Of a stretch of 29,662 nt of DNA, positions 23,600 to 29,662 are shown piece after piece. The notes beneath the pieces were generated by a model. The model was not told where the DNA came from. It was given only the letters and a program-made list of their open reading frames with translations, and ran no database searches. The stretch's first letter is position 1. Each line of letters opens with the position of its first letter. This DNA is from an uncultured Bacteroidales bacterium (GTDB lineage: Bacteria > Bacteroidota > Bacteroidia > Bacteroidales > UBA3824). Both the position numbers and the translations under genes were made by a program. The stretch is taken from assembly GCA_937877455.1 (NCBI GenBank), contig CALFIU010000101.1:1-29662 (forward strand). Reading direction: 5' to 3'.

Positions 23600-24181
23600 A
23601 TGAAATTTAATAATAAGTTAAATCTGGTTGAGTATCTGCAAGTTGTTAATGAAATCGCGAATGAATTTTTTGATATGAATACATATGAATATACACCACA
23701 AGTCGGCGAGATGTATGCTGTTTGTGCATATTTTAATCATTGTGTAGAGCTTGAAGATACGGACGAAATTAAAACACATCCTATTGTAGATATTATGGAT
23801 ATGCAACAGCTTTATGATAATGAAGAATTTATGAAGCATTATAATGATGCTATTTATAATTATAATATAGGTACTTCTCTTCTGTTCGGAAATGCATACG
23901 ATCAGGCGCAAGATATTGTCGAATATAAAAAGAGTGATGCAAATGCTTTTGCTACTGCTATTTCAACTGGAATGGACGCAATTCTAAAATCTTTTAGGGA
24001 AAGTTTTTCAGACGAAGATATTACCAGATTCACAGATATCGCAAAACAAATCAAAGATGGCAAGTTGTCAAGTGAAGCGATTGTAGAAGCATATGGAAAT
24101 TCAGAACGTTTCAAAGAGAAAACAGAAGAATTAAATGCATCTTCTGAACCGCCTGTAATTCCATTTCCGCAGAAGAAATAA
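23600..24181 (+). CDS. Putative tail assembly chaperone
   Basis: A 193-residue acidic protein with a helical N-terminal domain (LNLVEYLQVVNEIANEFFD) and a hydrophilic C-terminal tail (ELNASSEPPVIPFPQKK). Length, helix content and position before the tape measure fit a tail assembly chaperone. No slippery heptamer or overlapping second frame is visible, so a frameshifted product cannot be claimed. The leader ATGGAGGTTTATCAGA (23584-23599) is identical to the one before the major capsid gene. Role by position only. Confidence 0.45.
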   Translation: MKFNNKLNLVEYLQVVNEIANEFFDMNTYEYTPQVGEMYAVCAYFNHCVELEDTDEIKTHPIVDIMDMQQLYDNEEFMKHYNDAIYNYNIGTSLLFGNAYDQAQDIVEYKKSDANAFATAISTGMDAILKSFRESFSDEDITRFTDIAKQIKDGKLSSEAIVEAYGNSERFKEKTEELNASSEPPVIPFPQKK

Positions 24182-24218
24182 TACAAGATATTTAAGTTTT
24201 TAAAAACGAGGAAATATT

Positions 24219-24644
24219 ATGCCAGTTGCAAATAGTATGGGCGAGCTTGAACAAATGCTCCGTCAACAACTTCAAAATGCTATGCAAGTGGTTCAGGCTA
24301 AATCTGAAGCAGATATGTATGAAGAAACTGGTAAATATTACACAGCTGGCGCACCTGTTCTATATCCGAGAACTGGCGCACTTGGCGCATCACCAAGAAC
24401 ATCTGGATTAACAGTTGGTGGTAATACCGTTAGTTTCGAAGCATATCTTGAAGAACCAAGTTATGCAGGAGTAAATGCATTTTTACGTTCACTTGGGTAT
24501 TCAAGTAAATTTGATGGATATACGGCTTTAAACGCAGCAGAAACGCATACTTATAGGACAAAAGGTAGGTCTGGTTTCTGGGCGCGGTCTGAACAAAAAA
24601 TTGAACAAGATTTTAATAGTACGTTAGCAAGTTTCTTTAGTTAG
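24219..24644 (+). CDS. HK97 gp10-like tail/neck component (tentative)
   Basis: A 141-residue protein with an N-terminal helix (ELEQMLRQQLQNAMQVVQAK), YYTAGAPVLYPRTGALGAS near 40-58, and an aromatic C-terminal end (RSGFWARSEQKIEQDFNST). The pattern of long helix, then YPRTGaL.aS, then a C-terminal amphipathic helix recalls HK97 gp10-like proteins, which join head and tail. GAGG precedes the ATG. It is followed by the recombinase gene after 12 bases. Confidence 0.5.
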   Translation: MPVANSMGELEQMLRQQLQNAMQVVQAKSEADMYEETGKYYTAGAPVLYPRTGALGASPRTSGLTVGGNTVSFEAYLEEPSYAGVNAFLRSLGYSSKFDGYTALNAAETHTYRTKGRSGFWARSEQKIEQDFNSTLASFFS

Positions 24645-24656
24645 GAGTGAGTATCA

Positions 24657-25712
24657 ATGTCAGTAAGAAAAGGCGATGGGCGAAGCACTGTATATAATGA
24701 CATTACTTCGCCTGAAAAAATGGAACAGGTCAATCCTGAGAATTTAGAATTAGAGGCTGACTATCTGGAATACCTTTCTTCTATTGGCAGAGCGAAATCT
24801 ACTATTTATCAGTACGAACATAACTTACATATTTTTTGGTGCTGGAATTTAGATTTTAACAAGAATAAGTTCTTTGTCGATATGAAGAAGCGTGAATTTT
24901 CTAAATTCCAAAGTCATGCTATCAATGAATGGGGATGGTCGCCAAAACGAGTTAGGACTGTTAAGGCTACTATCTCATCTTTAAGTAACTTTATTGAAAA
25001 CATCCTCGATGACGAATATGAAGGTTATAAACCAATAGTATTAAAAATAGAGTCTCCAGCTGATACGGCTGTGAGAACAAAAACAGTGTTCAAAATGGAT
25101 GAATTACAAAGTCTGCTCGATTATCTTGTTGAGAATGAAGAATATATGAAAGCATGTATTCTGTCTTTGGCAATGAATAATGGCAGACGTAAAGCAGAAA
25201 TACCTCGGTTCAAAGTGAGCTACTTTGATGACAAGAATTTAATATGCGAAGGTGCTCTTTACAAAACACCTGAGAAGATGGTCACGAAAGGTCGTGGTGT
25301 TCAAGGAAAACTTCTCGATGTTTATACATTAGCAAAACCGTTTAAACCATATTTTGATCTATGGATGGAAGAAAGAAAAAGACTGAGAATTAGAAGTGAA
25401 TGGTTGTTTCCACGGCGCGAAGGTAGTAAGTGGATGGATAAGCCTATGAAAACTGAAACGCTTGATTCGTGGGCGCAGACGTTTTCTGCTCTAATGAAAA
25501 AGCCATTTTATTGGCACAGTTTAAGGCACTTTTTTACTACAAGATTAGCCGAAGCCAATCTTCCCGATAGTGTTATTCAGGACATTATCGGTTGGTCATC
25601 TGGAGACATGATTAAGCTTTATAACGATATGGATAAAGACAAGGCGTTTGATAAATATTTTGGCGCTAACGGAATTAAAGATGTCAGACAATCTGAATTA
25701 ACGGAATTGTAA
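24657..25712 (+). CDS. Tyrosine recombinase/integrase within the tail operon
   Basis: A 351-residue site-specific recombinase. Residues ~30-120 form the SAM-like core-binding domain (LEADYLEYLSSIGRAKSTIY). The catalytic domain has all expected residues: R178 in NNGRRKAE, a lysine in the KTPEKMVTKG region (204-211), H287 and R290 in HSLRH, W313 in GWSSGD and the nucleophile Y322 in LYND. It should cut and join DNA at a specific pair of sites. It lies between tail genes, on the same strand and with a normal ribosome binding site (AGGAGTGAG). Lysogeny, a genome-end reaction or a DNA inversion are possible roles. The end of the gene is duplicated in the next gene. Confidence 0.9.
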   Translation: MSVRKGDGRSTVYNDITSPEKMEQVNPENLELEADYLEYLSSIGRAKSTIYQYEHNLHIFWCWNLDFNKNKFFVDMKKREFSKFQSHAINEWGWSPKRVRTVKATISSLSNFIENILDDEYEGYKPIVLKIESPADTAVRTKTVFKMDELQSLLDYLVENEEYMKACILSLAMNNGRRKAEIPRFKVSYFDDKNLICEGALYKTPEKMVTKGRGVQGKLLDVYTLAKPFKPYFDLWMEERKRLRIRSEWLFPRREGSKWMDKPMKTETLDSWAQTFSALMKKPFYWHSLRHFFTTRLAEANLPDSVIQDIIGWSSGDMIKLYNDMDKDKAFDKYFGANGIKDVRQSELTEL

Positions 25713-25713
25713 A
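25680..25713 (+). repeat. Direct repeat copy 1: end of recombinase gene
   Basis: The last 34 bases of the recombinase region, encoding DVRQSELTEL and the stop, match 26683-26716 at the end of the next gene. The last 19 bases (GAATTAACGGAATTGTAAA, 25695-25713) match the second copy at 17 of 19 positions. Confidence 0.7.
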
Positions 25714-26715
25714 ATGGAAAGGATATGCGGAATATATGAAATAAGGAACAAGGTAAATAACAAAGTTTATATTGGTCAAAGCAGAAACATAAACAGACGA
25801 TGGAATGACCATGTTCGTGAATTAAATAATAATATCCATGATAATTATCATTTACAACAGTCTTGGAATTTATATGGAAAAGAAAATTTTCGTTTCACAA
25901 TAGTTGCATTATGTAGTGCCGATGAGTTGAATGAATTAGAAGCGTTTTATATTGATAAAATGAACTCAATGAATTCATACTATGGATATAATATTAGATT
26001 TGTAGATGATAACGATGTATATACATATAATGATGAAGGGTTAAAGCACTTATCAGATGCGCATGAATTTCAATTCAGACCTGTTAATCAGTATGATGAT
26101 GAAAAGAATAAACTATTCCGTTATAAAAGTTTGAAAGAAGCATCGAGATGTAATGATATTGATGTGACTGGTATTCGTAATAATGCGGTGTTTAATAGCC
26201 AACACAAACGATTGTGGAAGTATAAAGATTCGTACTGGTTATTTGATGAAGATTGCGAATGGTTTGAAGCATGTAATATTGATGAATATAGAGATCTATC
26301 TAAATTCAAAGTCAACAAATACGAATTCCCAAGCGGAAAATATATATGCCAATATAATTCTATAAAAGAAGCTTCTAAAGATAACGATGTAACCGTGGAT
26401 GTTATTAGCTTATGCATAAGACAAGCTCAAAATCATAGCGGTGGATATACGTATAGGAATGCTGATAATTATGAAGTGAACACAGATATAATAATTGATT
26501 ATAAAAAGAAACCGAGCGCTTCATGCAAGCCTGTTTTGTGCTTAGATGCCAAGACAGGCTTTATTATTAAGGAATATCCGTCTGCATTGTCAGCTAAAAA
26601 CGATGGGTTTTCACCATCACATATAACTGAAGTTTGCAATGGTAAGCGTAGAACTTGTGGTGGGTTTAAATGGAAATACAAAGATGTTAAAAGCGCCGAA
26701 TTAACAGAATTATAA
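25714..26715 (+). CDS. GIY-YIG homing endonuclease inserted after recombinase gene
   Basis: A 333-residue endonuclease. The N-terminal GIY-YIG domain (1-95) contains CGIYEIRNKVNNKVYIGQSR and a downstream acidic residue in ELEAFYI. Then follow modules with IENR1/NUMOD-like sequence (e.g. RYKSLKEASRCNDIDVTGIR, QYNSIKEASKDNDVTVDVIS, EYPSALSAKNDGFSPSHITE), each ending with an aromatic GG-type turn (RTCGGFKWKY). These modules contact DNA and set the target. The ATG lies one base past the recombinase stop codon without a clear ribosome binding site, so it depends on coupling. The last 11 residues (KDVKSAELTEL) copy the recombinase end (KDVRQSELTEL), which dates the insertion as recent enough to see. 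Confidence 0.88.
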   Translation: MERICGIYEIRNKVNNKVYIGQSRNINRRWNDHVRELNNNIHDNYHLQQSWNLYGKENFRFTIVALCSADELNELEAFYIDKMNSMNSYYGYNIRFVDDNDVYTYNDEGLKHLSDAHEFQFRPVNQYDDEKNKLFRYKSLKEASRCNDIDVTGIRNNAVFNSQHKRLWKYKDSYWLFDEDCEWFEACNIDEYRDLSKFKVNKYEFPSGKYICQYNSIKEASKDNDVTVDVISLCIRQAQNHSGGYTYRNADNYEVNTDIIIDYKKKPSASCKPVLCLDAKTGFIIKEYPSALSAKNDGFSPSHITEVCNGKRRTCGGFKWKYKDVKSAELTEL

Positions 26716-26716
26716 A
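26683..26716 (+). repeat. Direct repeat copy 2: end of GIY-YIG gene
   Basis: GAATTAACAGAATTATAAA (26698-26716) matches the recombinase end at 25695-25713 at 17 of 19 positions. Upstream, AAAGATGT also matches, and the encoded ends KDVKSAELTEL and KDVRQSELTEL share 8 of 11 residues at identical distance from the stop. Confidence 0.7.
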
Positions 26717-26737
26717 GTTTTGAAAAATAACATATTA

Positions 26738-26782
26738 TTGCGTACTTCTGCCCCACCTCGGAGGCAGTTTTTTATTACGCAA
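26738..26782 (+). terminator. Intrinsic terminator before tape measure gene
   Basis: CTGCC (26748-26752) pairs with GGCAG (26763-26767), followed by TTTTTTATT. An outer stem TTGCGTA (26738-26744) with TACGCAA (26776-26782) encloses it. AGGAGG of the tape measure gene follows. Confidence 0.65.
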
Positions 26783-26795
26783 AAGGAGGTATGGT

Positions 26796-27791
26796 ATGGC
26801 TGATTTTAGAGCCAGAGTTGAAGCTGTTGTGGATACTTCTAAAGCGGCGAGCGAAATAAACTCATTTGTCAATCAGCAACGGCGAATGAATATAGAAGTA
26901 AATCTACAATTAAATCAGGCAAGCCAAGCGCTCCATAACCTTTTGCAACAAATGCAAAATCAAGGTGGGAATGCTGGTGCGCAATTCGCTGGTCAGTTTG
27001 TAAATGCGGTCAATAGTGGTATGCAACAAATAAATGCCACGCAGACTGTAAACCAAATTGAAAGGCAAACAAATAGGCTGACTGTGAATATCCGCAATAA
27101 CATGCGAGATCTGACCAGACAGCAAAATCAGTTTAACGAAACAACGGCGAGAACGTTTGGAAATCAGATGACTGCTTGGGCGCGTAATAATTCTAAAGCT
27201 GTTCGCGTTTATGGCGATCAATTAAGTGATTTACAAACAAGGTTGAGTACGGCGATAAACAATCAGGATGGCGCTGGCGTAAGACAGATTAGAGAAGAAT
27301 TTAGACTGTTGCAATCTGAAGCAAGAGCGGCAGGAAATGTTGGAAAGACTTTCGCAGATTCTTTCACTTCGTCTTTGGGAAGTGTTGCGAGATTCGCGGC
27401 TTCTTATGTGAGCCTTTATCGCGTATTTAATGAATTGAAACAAGGTGTGCAGACAGTCGTTGAACTGGACACGGCACTTGTTGATTTACAAAAGACTTCT
27501 ACTGCTACGCCAAAGCAGTTGAATGAGTTTTATAAAGAAGCGAATAATATCGCAAAGCAGTATGGCACAACAACGCAACAGATTATTCAGGGTGCTGCGG
27601 ATTGGTCGCGTTTAGGATATAGCTTACAAGATTCGCAAACGATGAGCAAGCTGTCATCACAGTTTGCGGCGATATCTCCGGGAATGTCTGTTGATTTTGC
27701 CACCAGTTCACTTGTCAGCACAATGAAAGCCTTTGGCATTGAAGCTGATGATGTACTTGATGGCGTGATGTCTAAAGTTAATGCCGTAGGT
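26796..27791 (+). CDS. Tape measure protein, exon 1
   Basis: The first 332 residues of the tail length-determining protein, which spans the tail tube and guides tube assembly. It is helical and rich in Gln, Asn and Ala (VNLQLNQASQALHNLLQQMQ), as is usual. From about 210 the conserved core appears: VELDTALVDLQKTS, LGYSLQDSQTMSKLSSQFA and FGIEADDVLDGVMSKVNAVG. The frame would run on for four codons to a stop at 27804-27806, but those are inside a group I intron. The coding sequence resumes at 29064 with NGFALTNEDI. AGGAGG precedes the ATG. Confidence 0.9.
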
Positions 27792-29063
27792 AAATATATT
27801 GCCTAAACATATGGTGACATATGGAAATATGAAAATATTTCAGCAGATAGCTATATCGGTTAAAGTCCAGAGATGGATAAGACCGAGGAAAGATTTTATA
27901 TTCATTATCTTCTCTATAACGAGGAGATTTTTTATTTGGAAAAGAAAGATTTAACAGGAATGAAATTTGGCAAATTAACAGTTATCAAAATGCTTTATAA
28001 CTACAACGGAACTGGAAGAACTAAGTGTTTATGTAAATGTGAATGTGGAAATGAATGTATCCGTACAGCTTATAGCCTTGGGAAATCTGAAATACATTCT
28101 TGCGGATGTGGAAAGAAAGAATATATAAGGAAAAGTTGCGGAAAGGAAATTGATGGTATGAAATTCGGCAGACTAACTGTTCTTGAAACCGATTGGAGTA
28201 ATAATCCACCGATGGTAGTTTGTAAATGCGATTGTGGTAATATTGTAAGATTAAGAAAAAGCGATGTGCAAAGCTGTCACACACAGTCGTGTGGATGCTT
28301 GCAACGTGAACAAGCGTCATTATCAAATGATGTAGACCATACAGACGAAATATCGGCTTATGGTGTTAAAATCATCAAGAAATATAAAAAGAACGAAATT
28401 GGACAGTGGATATGGGAATGTGAATGCGGATGCGGAAATCACTTTTATGATATTCCAGCAAGAATTTTGAATGGGCATGTTAGGTCATGTGGATGTTTAA
28501 AGCGTTCATCAAATGAATTATTTATATCAAATATCCTTAAAACATATAACGTTGATTATATAGAACAGTACACGTTTGATAATTGTAAAAGTAATAAGAA
28601 CTATCCTTTATATTTTGATTTTGCCATTTTTCGTGATGATAAACTATTATGTCTAATTGAATTTGACGGAATACAACATTTTGAACCAAGAGAACTGTTT
28701 GACGGTGAAATTGGTTTCATAGAAACAAAAGAACGGGATTCGTTAAAAGACAATTACTGCAAAAATAATGATATTATTTTATATAGATTTGATTACACAA
28801 TGACACCAGATGAAATTAAGGAAAAGATAATGAATATAATTTATCCGTAGAGACTGCCAGACATACATGGTAACATGTATGTTTAAGCTATCCATCTCAT
28901 ATCGAGATGTTATATACAGTCCGAACTTCCGAAAGGAACTTTCATGTGATAAAACATGATCGCCACACGATAATCTAAAAATGAAATGTGGGAGTTAGCC
29001 AGAAATGACTAACCGCCAATAATTATTTATTGGTCAGTAGGGTTAACCGAAAGTAACAGACTG
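27792..29063 (+). ncRNA. Group I intron in the tape measure gene
   Basis: A self-splicing intron of 1272 bases. P1 pairs exon end TAGGT (27787-27791) with guide GCCTA (27801-27805), giving the required U-G pair at the 5' splice site. P2 is CATATG/CATATG with a GTGA loop (27808-27823). P3 is GATAGCT (27846-27852) with AGCTATC (28886-28892). P4 and P5 fit CGGTT/GACCG (27857-27861/27881-27885) and TCC/GGA. P7 is GACTG (28852-28856) with CAGTC (28917-28921). Between them lie a 9-bp hairpin with GTAA loop (28861-28882) and P8 (CATCTC/GAGATG). P9-type hairpins follow. The intron ends with G29063; exon bases AAT can pair with ATT (27798-27800) as P10. The order P3-P7-P3'-P8-P7' is diagnostic. Confidence 0.93.
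27936..28850 (+). CDS. Intron-encoded Vsr-like homing endonuclease
   Basis: Encoded inside the group I intron, probably in a P6 extension. The protein (304 residues from TTG 27936) begins MEKKDLTGMKFGKLTVIK. It has repeated Cys-rich DNA-binding modules (KCECGNECIR, HSCGCGKKE, CKCDCGNIVRL, QSCGCLQRE, CECGCGNHFYD, RSCGCLKRS). The C-terminal domain, with SNELFISNILKTYNV, YFDFAIFRDD and LIEFDGIQHFEP, matches Vsr/EDxHD-type homing endonucleases related to I-Bth0305I. GAGGAG lies nine bases before the TTG. The frame is open from ATG 27873, but that codon lies in P5 with no ribosome binding site. It should cut intronless tape measure genes and spread the intron. Confidence 0.85.
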   Translation: MEKKDLTGMKFGKLTVIKMLYNYNGTGRTKCLCKCECGNECIRTAYSLGKSEIHSCGCGKKEYIRKSCGKEIDGMKFGRLTVLETDWSNNPPMVVCKCDCGNIVRLRKSDVQSCHTQSCGCLQREQASLSNDVDHTDEISAYGVKIIKKYKKNEIGQWIWECECGCGNHFYDIPARILNGHVRSCGCLKRSSNELFISNILKTYNVDYIEQYTFDNCKSNKNYPLYFDFAIFRDDKLLCLIEFDGIQHFEPRELFDGEIGFIETKERDSLKDNYCKNNDIILYRFDYTMTPDEIKEKIMNIIYP

Positions 29064-29662
29064 AATGGTTTTGCATTAACCAATGAAGATATCATGACTG
29101 CCTTACAGAACTCATCTTCCGCTATGGCAGTTGCAAATAATTCATTAGATGAAACTATTGCATTAATTACCGCTGGTACAGAGATTGTACAAGATAGCAG
29201 CAAAGTTGGCAATGCTCTCCGCACGATTTCCATGAGAATTCGCGGAATGAATGAAGAGACAGAAGAACTTGATGATGAACTTGTAAACATAAAAGGCGAT
29301 GTTTACGAACTAACAAATGGTAAAGTCAGCATAATGCAGGACGCTGATACTTACAAGTCCACTACGCAAGTTCTTAGAGAAGTTGCTGAAGTTTGGGATG
29401 AATTGTCCGATAAGAGCCAAGCCAATCTTCTTGAGAAGCTGTTCGGCAAGACTCGCGCCCAAGTTGGTGCTGCCATTTTGAGCAATTTTGAGCAAGTTGA
29501 AAAAGCGTTAGATGTCATGTCTAATTCAGCTGGCGCGGCTGATCGCGAAATGGACATCATCACAAACTCTCTTGAATATAAAATAAACGCGCTTAAAGAA
29601 ACATTTACAGGCATTTGGCAAAATCTCTTCCAACGTGAAGATATGGGTGTGCTTGTAGATGG
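29064..29662 (+). CDS. Tape measure protein, exon 2 (cut by window edge)
   Basis: The second part of the tape measure gene: 199 complete codons, open to the end of the window. It starts NGFALTNEDIMTALQNSSSA and continues with DETIALITAGTEIVQD, KVGNALRTISMRIRG and WDELSDKSQANLLEKLFGKT, all typical of tape measure cores in Bacillota phages. Joined to exon 1 it restores VNAVG-NGFALTNEDI, the conserved VN.VGN.FA.(S/T)..DI pattern, without gap or frameshift. This confirms the intron boundaries. The gene continues beyond the window. Confidence 0.9.

Noticed and set aside
23600..24644. Programmed frameshift of a tail assembly chaperone
   Set aside because: No slippery heptamer near the end of the first gene and the next gene has its own ribosome binding site and start.
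27792..27806. Tape measure gene ending naturally at 27806
   Set aside because: The tape measure core is interrupted mid-motif, and conserved sequence resumes in frame at 29064; the stop is intronic.
1..29662. CRISPR array, insertion sequence or diversity-generating retroelement
   Set aside because: No regularly spaced repeats, transposase gene, reverse transcriptase or template repeat pair was seen.

Overview
The window is a stretch of an AT-rich, tailed double-stranded DNA phage (or prophage) of a low-GC Gram-positive host. Every supported gene is on the + strand. Strong AGGAGG-type ribosome binding sites, a peptidoglycan-directed lysin, a YonK-like protein (family known from Bacillus phage SPbeta), Ig-like extracellular domains and the overall gene style point to a Bacillota host, most likely a gut clostridium of the Lachnospiraceae kind; the host call is inference. 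A tape measure gene, a major tail protein with an Ig-like domain and no visible sheath gene suggest a long non-contractile tail (siphovirus morphology).

Left part (1-8010): accessory, host-interaction and RNA genes. Bases 1-420 contain no gene but many candidate helices, including a possible closing helix between the two ends, so they may be a large structured phage RNA. Then come a family 2 glycosyltransferase, tRNA-Ser and tRNA-Thr, a beta-CASP metallo-beta-lactamase-fold RNase, a ClpP-like protease, a YonK-like protein, a secreted matrixin-type metalloprotease, a calcineurin-like phosphoesterase, an HU protein and an acidic Cys-cluster protein. A second tRNA group (Asn, Pro, Met) is invaded by a GIY-YIG endonuclease whose coding end runs into tRNA-Pro.

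Middle part (8067-21432): lysis and head genes. A four-part endolysin is followed by a putative small terminase, large terminase, portal, a 50-residue protein, a head protease fused to a scaffold (with a second internal start that could make scaffold alone), decoration-type proteins, the major capsid protein and head-tail connector genes.

Right part (21474-29662): tail genes. The major tail protein is followed by small proteins, a RecU-like resolvase, tail chaperone-like and gp10-like genes, a complete tyrosine recombinase, another GIY-YIG endonuclease, and the tape measure gene. The tape measure gene is split by a group I intron of about 1.27 kb carrying a Vsr-like homing endonuclease; both splice sites can be read from the sequence and splicing restores an uninterrupted frame. 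The right edge cuts the second tape measure exon.

The most notable points are the structured RNA candidate next to tRNAs and an RNase, the well-resolved intron, an endonuclease insertion that appears to carry a duplicate of the end of the recombinase gene, and the recombinase itself sitting inside the tail operon. Intrinsic terminators are spread through the late region, so expression is probably tuned gene block by gene block.
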